Assembly (NCBI RefSeq): GCF_025370935.1
Contig: NC_133472.1
Span: 1,474,749-1,538,748 of the forward strand
DNA length: 64,000 bases
Origin: Choristoneura fumiferana
Taxonomy: Eukaryota > Arthropoda > Insecta > Lepidoptera > Tortricidae
Direction: 5' to 3'
Shown in pieces: positions 1 through 10,450 of this stretch. Every line of letters begins with the position of its first letter. Positions within the stretch are counted from its first letter, which is position 1. A model generated the notes under the pieces. The model did no database searches. It saw only the letters and a program-made list of their open reading frames with translations, and was not told the DNA's origin. Position numbers and translations under genes: made by a program.

Positions 1-26
1 GCAGCGGCCGGCGAAGCGCCAGGACC
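1..26. repeat. Fragment shared with the 1318-1825 TIR element
   Basis: The first 26 bases nearly match 1613-1638, the GC-rich middle of the inverted-repeat element described below (shared core GCAGCGGCCGGCGAAG). The window edge therefore probably cuts through another copy of that element or of the module inside it. Nothing more can be said from the truncated end. Confidence 0.5.
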
Positions 27-87
27 AAATTAAATTATTTTCTACTAAATTTCTTAATATTCGGTGTACACGAAAAACAAATGTACA

Positions 88-258
88 TAAGCACGGATTA
101 TCAGGCCGTGCATTAACAAGTCGTACATTAACTACGAGTACACTCGTGCTAGTTCGGTACGGGGTGATAATGCACGGCATGAGAATCCGTGAACATAAGA
201 ACGGATTATCAGGCCGTGCATTATTTGAGCGTGCGTTAATAAGTCGTTCATTAACTAC
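88..258. repeat. Diverged direct repeats around ACGGATTATCAGGCCGTG
   Basis: The segment at about 90-135 (core ACGGATTATCAGGCCGTG followed by CATTAAC and GTACATTAACTAC) recurs at about 198-258. Between them is an inverted copy of the core (TGCACGGCATGAGAATCCGT). Coding potential is absent. It looks like a small repeat-derived foldback; no family is recognised. Confidence 0.5.
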
Positions 259-1317
259 ACCCGAATATTACAACCGGTACCGCCTCCGCTGACAGTGTGT
301 TTCTAGCTTTAGTTAAATAATAAATAAGACATCTTAACAAAAATCCTGGAGAGCCGTTAAAAAAAACTTTCATACGTCGTCACCTACACTACCATTTTTT
401 CTGCGCATAATTAATTACCTTAATTGTTAATTATCTTTTAAACAATAAGAGTTAGGCCACTAGTAACTTGGAGATAAATTAACTTAATTCTATTGCATGT
501 TCCCTTAACCCTTAGCGGCCACACGCACGGGGTAACTAGCTACTCCAATCCCGGAAAAAGTGAAATTAAAAAAAGGTGGGTTATCGGTTATGAAAATAAG
601 ATGTATAAAGTTTCATATAATATTAACAATTTCGTTATTTTTTTATATTTCCTTCAAAATAAATATAATTTTTGAATGATCGGCGAATACTGTTATTTTT
701 TTATGGTAGAGGTATATTTTGTGCGTACCACTAAAATTTTAGACCTTAATATTGAAAAATGGCGGAGATATGAATTTTTTCCTAAAAAATACAATTTTTA
801 CACAATTTTCATATATACGAGTATGACCAGTTTTTAGAACGCCATTTAAATGGACCGTTAAAAATCGTTGGTAATGTTGTAAAACTCCAACAAATATAAA
901 ACAATCGGTTAGAAGTCTTAAAACACCCATATGCCTTTTACAACTAAGTTTTTCAGCAACTCATTAGAGTTACCCCAAGGGTTAAAAGCAAACGGTAGTC
1001 AAAAACAACACCTTGTATAATGCACTGGGCCACGACCATACATCATTCGCCCCTGACATCAGCAATAGGAAAAGCCATATAGATCGACTGTAACATAGGT
1101 AGGTCGTGGTGCAACCGTATCGCATTCCAGGGGACGAGTTAACTGTTCGCTTCCTCTCGTATGTCCTGGACATAAAGAGGATAGCGCCATTCAGTTCAAT
1201 TGCAGAATCGCGCTGCATTGCACAGCGTATGAGTGAGAGATTCCACTGTAAAACTCTGTACCGTATCTTTATACTTTAGTACTTTGTCTCTGTATGCCTT
1301 CTGAAAACTGTATAAAA
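259..1317. other. AT-rich, no recognised feature
   Basis: No convincing gene, tRNA or repeat boundary is visible. Short open frames at 493-675 (+), 739-930 (-) and 982-1218 (-) show no motif and no splice context. If the EEIG1-like exon at 5256-5547 is real, this stretch is most simply intron. Confidence 0.4.
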
Positions 1318-1825
1318 TATGTCGGCGGCCGATCGTAAAATCCGCCAGTTCAAGAAATTCCTAGGCATATCATGAAATGGCGCCATATGAGTTTATGAGT
1401 AAAAGTTGGCCAGGCATATCACGATGTACCTGAGAAACAATACGGCAGATCGATTAGAGCAACGTATTCGTCTATATTCCAAGCTCTATACCGGACACAT
1501 CGTGATATGCCGAAAAAAAGAAAAATTTAGGTACGACGAGCGAAGCGAGGAGTGGTTAGTATGAATTGTGACCACAACGCACGAGCCGAGCAAGCGAAGC
1601 GAGCGTGCCGCAGCAGCGGCCGGCGAAGTGCCAGAACCGATATGGCGGCGTTTCATGATATGCCTAGGAATTTCATGATCTGCCTAAACGTCACTAGGCA
1701 ACTAATTAAACGGTGATTTGAACGATATGGCGGATGTCCCTTAGCCAATTCGTCAAACGGCTCCATTTCACGATATGCCTAGGAATTTCGTGATTTGGCG
1801 GATTTTACGATCGGCCGCCGACATA
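1318..1825. mobile_element. 508-bp non-autonomous DNA element with ~60-bp TIRs
   Basis: The ends are long near-perfect inverted repeats starting TATGTCGGCGGCCGATCG at 1318 and ending with its complement at 1825; pairing continues for about 60 bp through CCTAGGCATATC. The middle carries two further copies of the TTTCATGATATGCCTAGG motif and a GC-rich module (GCAGCGGCCGGCGAAG) that also opens the window. There is no transposase frame. The superfamily is unassigned because a target duplication cannot be separated from the TATG/CATA ends. Confidence 0.8.
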
Positions 1826-2411
1826 CAAAAACTTCAAACACGATGTAGTAATAGTACATACGTATAGGTAGAGGCGTCATGATATAGGAAGCTAATCAAA
1901 GGTCTAGCCATTGTTGTCAACATCCCGCACAAAATACACAACAGCTGAGCGGGAGCGGGGATTGTCAAATGTAGCGTTTCTATTGGTCTATTATAAACAC
2001 ATTCCTCGTATAGGCTGGTAGAATAGCCTTAAAGTTGACTTTAATGCTAATCGCATTCTCGCATCACCGGCAAGTATTATGGGAACTAATGTCAGCATGT
2101 CACTTCCACGCTCGAATTGACATGTTCTGACGGCGCCAAAGTGACGTCACCAGGTATTCCCGCCCTCTCGCGTTTAGCGTCGCTTATAGACTTTACAAGG
2201 GCGTGGGTTCGAGTCCTTACGGCAAACGATGAATATTTAACATGTATTTATAATTAATGGGGTTTAATGTAAGGTGACGTATTGTACTGGGTCACTGCTT
2301 CGTCACTCTATTCTACATAATTGCTACTTCATAAATGAAAACTACGTGTCCCGTTTTTGTCCAGATTATCAATAGGTACGTATACACAATAGTACTTTGT
2401 GCATTAGGGGG
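1826..2411. other. No recognised gene; tRNA-like B-box fragment near 2209
   Basis: The only structured feature is GGGTTCGAGTCC near 2208-2219, which resembles a Pol III B box and could be the remains of a tRNA-derived SINE head. No A box or foldable tRNA could be placed around it. Confidence 0.3.
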
Positions 2412-2485
2412 CGTAAAAAGGGGATTACAAACGAAAGTCTATTAGAACTAGGCTTTTAATGACCCGAGTTTGTAATCCCCTTACG
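2412..2485. repeat. Short foldback with 18-20 bp arms
   Basis: GTAAAAAGGGGATTACAAAC near 2413-2432 pairs with GTTTGTAATCCCCTTACG at 2468-2485, leaving a loop of about 35 nt. It is a small palindromic MITE or MITE remnant. No second copy was found in the window. Confidence 0.55.
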
Positions 2486-3042
2486 ACCCGTGATACACAC
2501 AATGATTTTCATCACATTGCGATGAAAAAAATGTAAAAAATTTAATTATTTTGTGTCCAAACACTTCACAGCTCAGCAAAAGCAAGACGCTCAGAAAACA
2601 ACTGAATAAAATATGGCTACCCGCTAATACAGGGGACTGCTACAAAATTCGAAAATACCACTCACTACTCGTACACACTCTTGTATTATATAATATTAGC
2701 GTCAGGAAAACGATATGTAAACGGTGGACCGGCTGGTGGATGAATATAGCGGTTGACAGAGCTAGTGTCGACTCTAGACAATGGATACGTTTATTCAGCA
2801 ACTAGATCGAACCAGCGTTTAAAGCAGTCGAACGGAAGTTAAATGGCAAAAGCTTTCGTGCGAACGCAACTGACACGGCCGGATTGAAACGTGAACCGAG
2901 GAGTCGTCGGTTTAGTGCAATCGTTAAACTAAATAGGTTTATACCCTATTAATGCTGATAACGGCACCGTGCCGATTCGGATTACACTTCGCTTTCGGTT
3001 TAATGATGAGGCTCGAGTGGTGTGTAACGTCAAGTTAAGATT

Positions 3043-3653
3043 AAAAACCGGCCAAGAGCGTGTCGGACACGCCCAAGATAGGATTCCGAAGCCATTGCGA
3101 AATAATCAAGTAATATTTTTCTAAGGATTTCGTATTTTATACGGAATCTTCCAAGTTTAGTTATATTTTTTACCTTAGGCTGCTATTTACTCTTAAAATA
3201 TTAATAATTCTTAAGCAATCTTAGCCGTCTTTTCCTTGTAAGTTTGATCTACTTACCTACTACCATCCTGAATTTTTTCAAAATTTTCCACCCAACACTT
3301 TAGATTTTAGCTCGATTTTAATGAAAATTTGCACTTTAAAGTTGAATATTTCGCAAACAGATCACTGAATCGGAAAATCGTTGGGCAACCCCCCAATGGT
3401 TTTAAAAGAGCTATCCAACTATATGCCACACTACAGGGTTAGTCGAGAAAAAAACCACCCCCACTACGTCTATGGGAGGGTACCCTAAAAAAATGTTGTT
3501 TTTTTCCACTTTGTCGGCGTGACTGATATGTATATTCATCCAGATTACAGCTTTCTAGTACTAACGGTCTCTGAGCATAGCCGATGGACAGACAGGCAGA
3601 CGGACAGACATGGCGAAACTATAAGGGTCCCTAGTTGACTACGGAACCCTGAA
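3043..3653 (+). repeat. Dispersed lepidopteran repeat, CCGGCCAAGAGCGTGTCGG family, copy 1
   Basis: This ~610-bp segment begins ACCGGCCAAGAGCGTG and ends with GGAACCCTGAAG after a PuACAGACAG-rich stretch. The same order of motifs appears on the opposite strand at 58329-58957: the TCGGACACGC box, the CTAAGGTATAAAATA region, GGATGGTAG, AAGTTGAATATTTCGCAA, and finally the GACAGAC run before the terminal GGAACCCT. No long ORF is present. This is an abundant dispersed family in Lepidoptera; its replication class is not clear from the sequence. Confidence 0.75.
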
Positions 3654-4625
3654 GATTTAAGCTGCGTTTTTACGTGTAGAAGTGGAATAGGCCCTAATAA
3701 TATCATTCTCTTAAACCGATGTGTAAACGGTTACTTGTCTGCACTGTCACTCTGCAGATAACTCAATCTTAACCAGTAATGACTGATGACAAGTACCGAC
3801 TAAGCTCAAAATAAGTCGATTGTCTTGACGATAGCCAATGTCAACTCCAAACATGACCATTGACAATAGAGAGATCTCTTCACTGCAGACTCTGCATAGT
3901 AAAAAAAAACAATTTCAAAAGGCTATGACTCAACAGTTTGTAACTGACAATTGACAATCCAGTAAATCAATTATGAATTCGACGAAATCAGCTTTTTTCC
4001 TTAGGAGCGGTTCGTTGTAATAAATAAAGTCATTAAAAAAACCAAGCAATTAAATTGATAACCATAAAAAGATTAGAAATATATAGTTCGCCTAGCGTCG
4101 CATATGAAACTCAAACTTCGCCTCGCTTAATAACATAGTTTATACAGATATTGTAACAGCAATTTATAATCGTAAAATAAACATCCTCCAGTTTACCTCT
4201 TACCTTTTTGTATGGTAAAAATATACAAAATCAAAAGGCAAAATAAAGGACAAATAAAGCAGAAAATAACGTAAATAACCATTAAAAAGGCAAACAAAAA
4301 GAACACAGCTTTATCTTTATGGCTCCGACACGGCGGGTACTTTACATTAATTAATGTCGTCAGAGGCCAGCACAATTTGCCGCGACTACCTCAGTTGCTA
4401 TACGCGCTCATACACGAGTGACTCATTAAGGAAGCGACACACAGAGCGACAGCTAAAACGTCGTCCTAGGACTTGTTTACACAGAGTACATAGCCCACAT
4501 TGGGCAAAGTATTTCGGAACTCTCTACAAGTCATTAACTGAATCAAAGAGAGCCTACAAAGTGCTAAAGCTATTACGACAATAAAGGTCTGTTTTACTGT
4601 CAAATTTTATGCGCCAGGTAACTGT
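3654..4625. other. AT-rich, no recognised feature
   Basis: Open frames at 4193-4375 (-) and 4354-4584 (+) overlap antisense and show no domain, splice sites or repeat homology. Likely intronic. Confidence 0.35.
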
Positions 4626-4670
4626 GATGCCGTCTCTGTTTATTCGGACAAAATAAACAGAGACGGCATC
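4626..4670. repeat. Perfect hairpin GATGCCGTCTCTGTTTATT
   Basis: GATGCCGTCTCTGTTTATT pairs with AATAAACAGAGACGGCATC across a short loop. The same core occupies the middle of the complete TTA-flanked MITE at 55108-55248, so this is probably a fragment of that family. Confidence 0.6.
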
Positions 4671-5010
4671 ATATTTATCTGTCACATAAGACTGATGAAT
4701 CAGGCTCTAAGTACGTAAGCGAAATTCACCAATTAACGCGAAGGTCAAGCACGAACACCGTTTCTTGGTTGGCTTGTTTTGTTCAGCGCATGCTGCTGGC
4801 AAGAAAACGATGCTGGGTATTAATTTTTTAATCGTGAACCCAGTTATAGTGAAACATTAATGTGAACTTGTTTTAACAGTGCCAAAAGCTTACATTGGAG
4901 GCTCCCATATGAGATTTTAGCAATCCCTCGTTTGTCGCTCCGTGTGTCTCTTCCATTAGGGCACTATTCTTTGAAACCTTGAGGTTTGTCGAAATTGGAA
5001 TCCATACATA

Positions 5011-5182
5011 TTAATGTAATGTATTCCATAATGATCATTTACCATAACACTTTTTTCTTGAGTACAATAAACCTAACCTAACCTATAAAGTTCTACGGGA
5101 TTCTGGAAAAAAATTAGAAAATTTTATGGTTTTAGAGAAAAAAGAGTTATGGATTATGATCATTATGGCAAACATTACATTA
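5011..5182. repeat. Foldback with telomere-like (CCTAA)n in its loop
   Basis: The left arm at 5011-5058 pairs with the right arm at 5135-5182 (about 48 bp, a few mismatches; core CCATAATGATCAT). The loop contains AACCTAACCTAACCT at 5070-5084. The loop resembles that of the palindrome at 18877-19108, including a GTAGAAC-like motif. It lies about 70 bp into the putative intron downstream of the EEIG1-like exon. Confidence 0.7.
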
Positions 5183-5249
5183 GGACAAACGATATTATGG
5201 ATTACGACGAAGACCCGGTTTCTACACTGGCACTGATAGTAAAAGCTAG

Positions 5250-5255
5250 ACTCAC
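5250..5255 (-). other. 5' splice donor GTGAGT after the EEIG1-like exon
   Basis: The hexamer GTGAGT follows the exon end CCAGTCG. It interrupts the frame exactly where the family alignment (SSR/E) would continue, and without splicing the frame stops at the TGA overlapping the donor. Confidence 0.8.
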
Positions 5256-5547
5256 CGACTGGAATGATCCTGGAAGTTGCCACCATCAAGCAGCCTGACT
5301 TTAGCAAAAAGTACAGCCGAAACGAAAGGCACCTCAGTCAGCTCCTCGAGGCAAGCCTGGACGCCGAACTTGTACCGTTTCTTCTTGGTCATGAATGCCA
5401 TCACTGCATCCGTGGATCGAACTGGTTTGAGCCGGTACGGACCGGTAGGGTTGGGGTAGCACTGCACTTCACATATGGGTTCAGGTTAGGTTGGTCTGTA
5501 CGTGGTTGCGTACGCTTCGCTGTAGCATAGCGGCCGAACTACGCGAT
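5256..5547 (-). CDS. EEIG1: First coding exon of an EEIG1/FAM102-family gene (partial)
   Basis: The exon is read on the minus strand. The ATG is at 5401-5399 and 48 codons follow (MAFMTKKKRYKF..., then LEELTEVPFV, then VRLLDGGNF, then SS), plus two bases of the next codon, to 5256. The MAF-MKKK start, the LEEL-VPFV and the RLLDGG motifs are those of the N-terminal C2-like domain of EEIG1/FAM102A proteins, as is the SSR junction. The next bases are GTGAGT (5255-5250), a consensus donor. Upstream, TTCTTCTTTTCAG at 5560-5548 is a strong acceptor, so 5547-5402 would be 5' UTR, with an unseen 5' exon to the right. A further in-frame ATG at 5467 adds 22 codons that do not look like the family; I prefer the ATG at 5401. 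No downstream exon was found at 1-5250, so the gene continues beyond the window. In mammals the family is tied to osteoclast signalling; the insect role is not shown here. Confidence 0.85.
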
Positions 5548-5560
5548 CTGAAAAGAAGAA
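5548..5560 (-). other. 3' splice acceptor for the EEIG1-like exon
   Basis: On the minus strand the sequence reads TTCTTCTTTTCAG just before ATCGCGTAG, with a possible branch site (TTGATC) about 10 nt further upstream. It implies that the coding exon is not the first exon and that transcription begins to the right of this point. Confidence 0.65.
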
Positions 5561-6577
5561 TGACGATCAATGTCGGAGGACGGTGCTACACCCGGAATAC
5601 GAAAATTCTTCATCCTTGGGTACCAAACTTGACTGCTTGATATTAATTTAAATTTAAAGAAAGAATATAAAGATATAAATACATTTGTTCACAACACGAC
5701 AATAGACAACACAAATTGATGCGTCCACGTGCTTTTGTTAATAAGGGTCTTGACAGACGGGCGACAAAGATTAGTGATCATGTAAGGATTCCGTTATTTT
5801 CTCTTGAGGTTCGCAACCCTAAAAACCAACAATGTTTCCGCCACGGACTGCCTCAAATTATACAACACACGATAGCTAAGTATCTCCGAGCAGGACTTGA
5901 GATAAGTCTGAATATATTATGCATCCTCCCAGACGTTCGTCATTGTATATCATTGCGAATGTATTTAACTTTTAAATCTGCAGACAAACTGTCAGAAGAT
6001 CACTAAAGGTGACCTCTAACCTGACACTTTGCTTAAAAGGCTAAAACGAAAATGATAGATTTGAGATAAGGCAGAGATAGAAGAACAAAAGCAAACACCC
6101 CAATTAGGGGTGTCAATTATTAGAAACAAAATTGTGTTTTTTTTTTAATTAATACGCTTAGGTACTTTAAAAAAAAACAATATTTGTAGATGACGTCACA
6201 GTTGAATGTAGCTAGTTCTGCCACATCACTGTCTGTATGATAAATAATCTGTATGCGAATGTCGAGCACAGCTATTAAGCATTTTATTTTTTATCTGTGG
6301 TGAAGTGGTACTCTGCCACTGTCAAAGTGTGATACGTCAGATTGCGGGTCCTAATCGTACTCCGTAGTTTAATCCCCGCGTAAATCGTGAACAATTCTTC
6401 AGCCAAACAGCCTCGCAGGACAAAGTACAACTTGGACCGTCTACGTCATAGCTTTCAAACTCTAATGAAGGCGATTACTTATTTTTTATGTAATAAATCA
6501 AAACATTATATTAAAATCAAATAACTACAGGAAACTAATAGGCATTGGGCACTGTAATAGTTTTGTTGATTTATTAT
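5561..6577. other. Possible 5' intron; fragment of a GTTCCG...AACCCTAA repeat near 5745-5830
   Basis: The segment around 5745-5830 (GACAGACGGGCGAC, then AAGGATTCCGTTATTTTCTC, then CGCAACCCTAAAAA) resembles the terminal part of the widespread lepidopteran GACAGAC...GGAACCCT repeat. That explains the spurious 96-codon frame at 5716-6006. Nothing else is recognised. Confidence 0.4.
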
Positions 6578-6708
6578 TATAATGAAAATACAAACTGAGA
6601 CACGGATGCACAAAAACACCAGAAAGAGACCAGCGCTGGGAATCGAACGCAGGTCCTCAGCAATCCGTGCTGCGTGCTATAACCCCTACACCACCGCTGG
6701 ACAGGAAT
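6578..6708 (-). mobile_element. tRNA-derived SINE, family 3 (minus)
   Basis: Read on the minus strand, it has a tRNA-like head: GTGGTGTAG as A box, then GCACG..., then GGACCTGCGTTCGATTCCC as B box, followed by GCGCTGGTCTCTTTCTGG and a body ending in CAGTTTGTATTTTCAT. Related copies are at 28650-28777 (-) and, 5'-truncated, at 7797-7846 (-). It explains the frame at 6582-6821. Confidence 0.75.
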
Positions 6709-7796
6709 TTTTCCTATGTATACATAATATCTCAGGTTGCTTATTTCTACTACGCTACTTAAGCAGCAGCACCAGCGACATCTATGTTTCGTCGACAGAC
6801 GTCACATTCTTTCGGAACTAACCATTCACCCAGTCAAGAGATGTCGCTACTAAGCAATCAAAATAAATTTAAATTGTTACCCGTAAAAGTAACAAATTTG
6901 GAGTTGAAATAAAAAATACAAAAAGACTTCAAAAAACCAATCATAATTATTATTATAAGACACGAATTATTAAAAACTATTTTATTCGTGGCTGTTGGTA
7001 TCTGATTGCCTCGGTCGAAGACGAAGATTTTTCTTTATATACTAGAGCATAAAGCCATTTTATGACGCGTAAATCCAGCACACATACCAATTTTACGAGC
7101 AACAAAAGTGACAAAATGCCTATGTACTGAAGCTAAATAAGTGCCCGTCGAGGAATCTTTTCCACGAGCATTGAAGCGAATACGCGAAATAAAATACTAT
7201 TTCAGTTGGCACAAATAGGAAATGACACGTTCGGCTTCGAGTGTCCACAAGTAGATGTGCGCTATCACGGGAAATAGAGGATCGTCATATCATCTAAACT
7301 AGCTAAAGCCCGCGACTCCGTCCGTGCTAAATAAAAGAAAATTAACCCCCTTCTTATTTCTAAGCTACTAAGCCAATGTTGTATCCCTAAGGTTTTCTCT
7401 AAGATGGTGATTTTTAAGAAACATTTAGCGCCATAGCTTTGATTTAAAGTTTGAATTCTGCACTGCACTGTTCGAACGGTTTAGATTTTTTTTCCACACA
7501 AATCATGGGCATACGATGGAGCGGTGTCTAGAGTGGAATTAGGTTATTTTTCTATGACATAATGATTAATAATATTAATCATATAATTTACGTCATATAT
7601 ATTTAGTAAATGGACAACATTTATGTGAACTACTCAGGCATTGATTCACTAGAAAATAATGAGTGAGAAAGGTTTGAGCAAAAGGTAGTGTTACACAAAG
7701 TATAAAAATTAGAATACGATTGGTTTTTTGGAATCTTTTTGTATTTTTTATTTCAATTCCACATTTTTACTTTTACGGTCATCCCCTTAAACCTAA
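6709..7796. other. No recognised feature
   Basis: AT-rich DNA with no repeat boundaries that I can place. The minus frame at 7265-7468 has no recognisable motif. Confidence 0.35.
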
Positions 7797-7846
7797 ATTG
7801 AAAATACAAACTGAAATATAGATGCACAGAAAAACCAGCTAAAACT
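7797..7846 (-). mobile_element. SINE family 3, 3'-end fragment
   Basis: TTGAAAATACAAACTGAAATATAGATGCACAGAAAAACCAG matches the 3' body of the SINE at 28650-28777, then similarity is lost before the tRNA-like head, where a GGTGGGGGCAGAATC stretch follows instead. Confidence 0.6.
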
Positions 7847-8241
7847 CGGTGGGGGCAGAATCACTTAGCCTTTTCTGGCACGGCCTTTGGCCAATTTAAA
7901 GTCTCTAATAGTTACAGTTATGGAGAAGAGCCAGAAGTGAGAATGGGAGAGATCCGTGAGAATTTTTAAGAACCTCTTCTCGGTGCAGAGTGACCCTCAA
8001 GAAATATGTCTGCCAGATTTCAAGTCTCTGGTTTCAGTAGTTAAGGTTGCGTCTTGTTTGTCAGTCAGTAACGTTACCCCTTTTATAGGTGCATACATAG
8101 AAATCCTCTTTGATTTCGCAGCGACAACTTCTAGTGCTTCGTACATTAAATAGCGATGGCTGGATAAATCCTTTTACATGTAATTAAATGGGCAGATGAA
8201 GCCAGCCAGTGTCCAGCTTCAAAGGCTCGGTGCACGTACTC

Positions 8242-8660
8242 AATGAGGGCTATCGTTTTTTGTCTCACTAGATGGCGCACTGTTGCGTGAGGTTTTTAAG
8301 TATGGCTTTCAAAGTCTGTTATTACGGGCGTGAAAACAAAGTTTAGATTAAAATCATATTTAATACACCTTAAAACCGTGCCATAAAAATATCGAGCATG
8401 CTACAGTGTTGCATAGTCCCCGTTTTGTTCGGAAAAAAGGGAGGACAAAGGTTTCCGAAAGACAAAACTGTCTCAAAACACAGACATTCATTGCCCCGGA
8501 ACGCATATTTGCCATAATTAATTTCAGATATTGCAAAATATTAACAAAATTATTCTAATTATAAATAAACCCGCGTAGGTCACCCAAAAGCTATGAGATT
8601 TGACATTTCGGAGACCTCGCCTCGCCTCTAGTGGCGAATTCATACGCGATAGCCCTCATT
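8242..8660. mobile_element. 419-bp TIR element, AATGAGGGCTATCG ends
   Basis: AATGAGGGCTATCG at 8242 is inverted at the right end (CGATAGCCCTCATT, ending 8660). The motif CTAGATGGCG lies just inside both the left end and the fragment at 26431-26500, showing a dispersed family. No transposase frame is present. Confidence 0.7.
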
Positions 8661-8754
8661 AGAGCCGTGTGCGCATTCTAGTCCCAACGAGATACCGGCT
8701 GAATACAGCCGCCAGCCAGATTAGTTTGTGTTGCCGTGATTAAAATCGTAATAT

Positions 8755-8965
8755 GTATCTACTAGGGTGTCCACTACAAATACTAAGAAAATCACTGACT
8801 TTCCCTGACCACATTTCTAAGTTTCCCTGACCAATCATGTACATTTCAAAGCAGGTTATAGGTAGAGTCATCACGATCACGCGTGCCGTGGTTCCTATTA
8901 CAATGTCATTAATGTCTAATTTTGACAAAATCACGCGTCTTCGTGGATGGCACTAGGTATATATG
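8755..8965. repeat. Dispersed repeat shared with 17480-17575
   Basis: The segment ending GTCATTAATGTCTAATTTTG...ATCACGCGTCTTCGTGGATGGCACTAGGTAT recurs almost exactly inside the TIR element at 16877-17718. The upstream part carries repeated TTTCCCTGAC motifs that return at 9178-9220. Confidence 0.6.
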
Positions 8966-9242
8966 ACACTTATATGTTTTTTTTACCGCCCGAGATACCA
9001 ACTTAGCTAGACGTAGACCCCATGGGAATTAACTGCACACCAAACATGCTTGTTGACTGTTTTTAGGTGCCACTCTTTAATACGTCGCCCCGAATCGTAA
9101 CGGCTGGTGTCAAAATATCGAGCTAAGTTTAGGGGAATTACGAGTTCTATTCCTGACTCTTTGGATTTCTAGCAAATTTCCCTGACCACCTTCAGCTTCC
9201 CTGAGGTTTCCCTGACTTTCCAGAGAGGGGACATGCAGGGCA

Positions 9243-9277
9243 GGGGACCTTCGAGTTTCGTAGTAGCCCTGCGGACC
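9243..9277. repeat. Half copy of the GAACTTCGAGTTTCGTAGTAGCC MITE
   Basis: CTTCGAGTTTCGTAGTAGCCCTGC is the right half of the MITE found complete at 9563-9684. The left half is missing. Confidence 0.6.
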
Positions 9278-9318
9278 ACAGAGCATAAACTGTGGATTGC
9301 CTCAAACGAAGGCAAGCT

Positions 9319-9515
9319 GTTTCCACCAGAGATGTGCGAGGATGAGTTGCTAGGAACCAATAGAAACGCTTAATTTACCTGTCCTCGCACAGCACCGCTC
9401 TGGTGGAAACAAGTGAGCGGAGCGAGGCTAGGGAAAAGAAGCGTTTCTACTGATTCATGAAGAACACATTGCTCGCAAGCTCGCAACACATCCTCACACA
9501 TCTCTGGTTGAAACG
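9319..9515. repeat. Foldback, TTTCCACCAGAGATGTGCGAGG family
   Basis: GTTTCCACCAGAGATGTG and the downstream TAGAAACGCTT are repeated in inverse order at 9445-9515, with a third inverted GCTCTGGTGGAAAC in the centre (9399-9412). A related degenerate stretch lies at 36895-36965. Confidence 0.6.
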
Positions 9516-9562
9516 CTACCTAACGGCGACCATCATCAGACGAATTTTGGCGTGTTGCCTGT

Positions 9563-9684
9563 AGGGCTACTACGGAATTCGAAACTCGAAGTTCGTATCG
9601 TACCGCCCCTCTCGCTCTCGTATTAAATAGTATAAGTGTCAGAGGGACCGCACGACACGAACTTCGAGTTTCGTAGTAGCCCTG
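9563..9684. mobile_element. Palindromic MITE, AGGGCTACTACGAAACTCGAA family
   Basis: Nearly complete palindrome: AGGGCTACTACG...CGAAACTCGAAGTTCGT on the left and ACGAACTTCGAGTTTCG...TAGTAGCCCT on the right, with CTCTCGCTCTCGTATTAAATAG in the centre. It is the commonest MITE in the window: other copies at 10195-10450 (split), 20477-20560, 25405-25440 (half), 26268-26392, 28888-29013, 29181-29304, 33005-33130, 47124-47236 and 49648-49750. Confidence 0.85.
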
Positions 9685-9865
9685 CTGTAGGTACACAACT
9701 TTTGTCGTGGCCGAATGGACTAGGTGTAGATTTGAAATCTAGACATGTATTTTAAAAGTGAATACTAAACCGTTGAACTACCACGCTGATGTATAATTCA
9801 TCAATTTACCACCTGCCTTATGTTTTAGTAGAGGAGGGGCGGGTAAAACATTAAATATAGATCAA

Positions 9866-10086
9866 TACTATAAATATATATTTATATTGTGTCTGTGTGT
9901 TTGTATGTTTGTTCGTCTTTCACCTCGAAACGGAGCGACGAATCGACGTGATTTTTGGCATAGAGATAGTTTATGGGCCAGAGAGTGGCATAGGCTACTT
10001 TTTATCCCGAAAAAATGCACAGTTCCCGAGGGAACAGCGCGCGATAACCGAATTCCACGCAGGCGATGCCGCGGGCAAAAGCTAGT
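9866..10086 (+). mobile_element. Helitron-like element (Lep1-like), 5' end degraded
   Basis: Body motifs in order: GTTTGTATGTTTGTTCGTC, CGAAACGGAGCGACG, TTTTTGGCATAGAGATAG, GGCTACTTTTTATCCC, TTCCCGAGGGAACAGCGCG, and the 3' end GCCGCGGGCAAAAGCTAG followed by T. The GC-rich inverted bases before CTAG are the 3' hairpin expected of Helitrons. It is non-autonomous; the open frames at 9868-10110 on both strands are shadows of this repeat. Confidence 0.75.
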
Positions 10087-10194
10087 ATATTTATATAGGT
10101 AACTGATCAAATCCGGCGATCCCTTTTATGTTGAGCCAAAGCCTGTTCACTTTCACACTACTTTGCCGAATCCAATCCAATGTAAATATTCCAG

Positions 10195-10450
10195 CAGGGC
10201 TACTACGAAACTCGAAACCCGAAGTACAGTCACCAGCATTAATATATGCCACAGCGGAGCGTGCAAAATATCTGACACGTCCTTCTGACCCTGGAAATAG
10301 AGTCGTATCAGATATTTATGCACACTTGTTGTATCAGATATTGGTGCTGGTGACTATACGTATCGTACCGTCCCTCTCGCTCTCGTATTAAATAGTATAA
10401 GTGTCAGAGGGACCGCACGACACGAACTTCGAGTTTCGTAGTAGCCCTGC
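10195..10450. mobile_element. AGGGCTACTACG MITE interrupted by another MITE
   Basis: Left half 10195-10226 and right half 10357-10450 form one copy of the 9563-9684 family. The CAGTCACCAGCA element at 10227-10356 is inserted between them. Confidence 0.85.
10227..10356. mobile_element. Palindromic MITE with CAGTCACCAGCA TIRs and TA target
   Basis: CAGTCACCAGCATTAATAT at the left pairs with ATATTGGTGCTGGTGACT at the right; the internal arms carry GAGCGTGCAAAATATCTGAC and its complement. TA flanks both sides. The TA target and TIR type point to a Tc1/mariner-mobilised MITE. Other copies: 25441-25557, 39437-39572, 61459-61501 (cut by the N gap) and a diverged one at 12960-13060. Confidence 0.85.

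Noticed and set aside
1..5249. Second coding exon of the EEIG1-like gene
   Set aside because: Scanned the minus strand for a continuation of the C2-like domain behind an acceptor; the available frames (4193-4375, 982-1218) do not fit.
5252..5467. Longer start (22 extra codons) for the EEIG1-like protein
   Set aside because: The family begins MAF-MKKK. The upstream codons (MQCYPNPTGPYRLKP...) have no counterpart that I recognise and lie between the acceptor and the conserved ATG, so they are read as 5' UTR.
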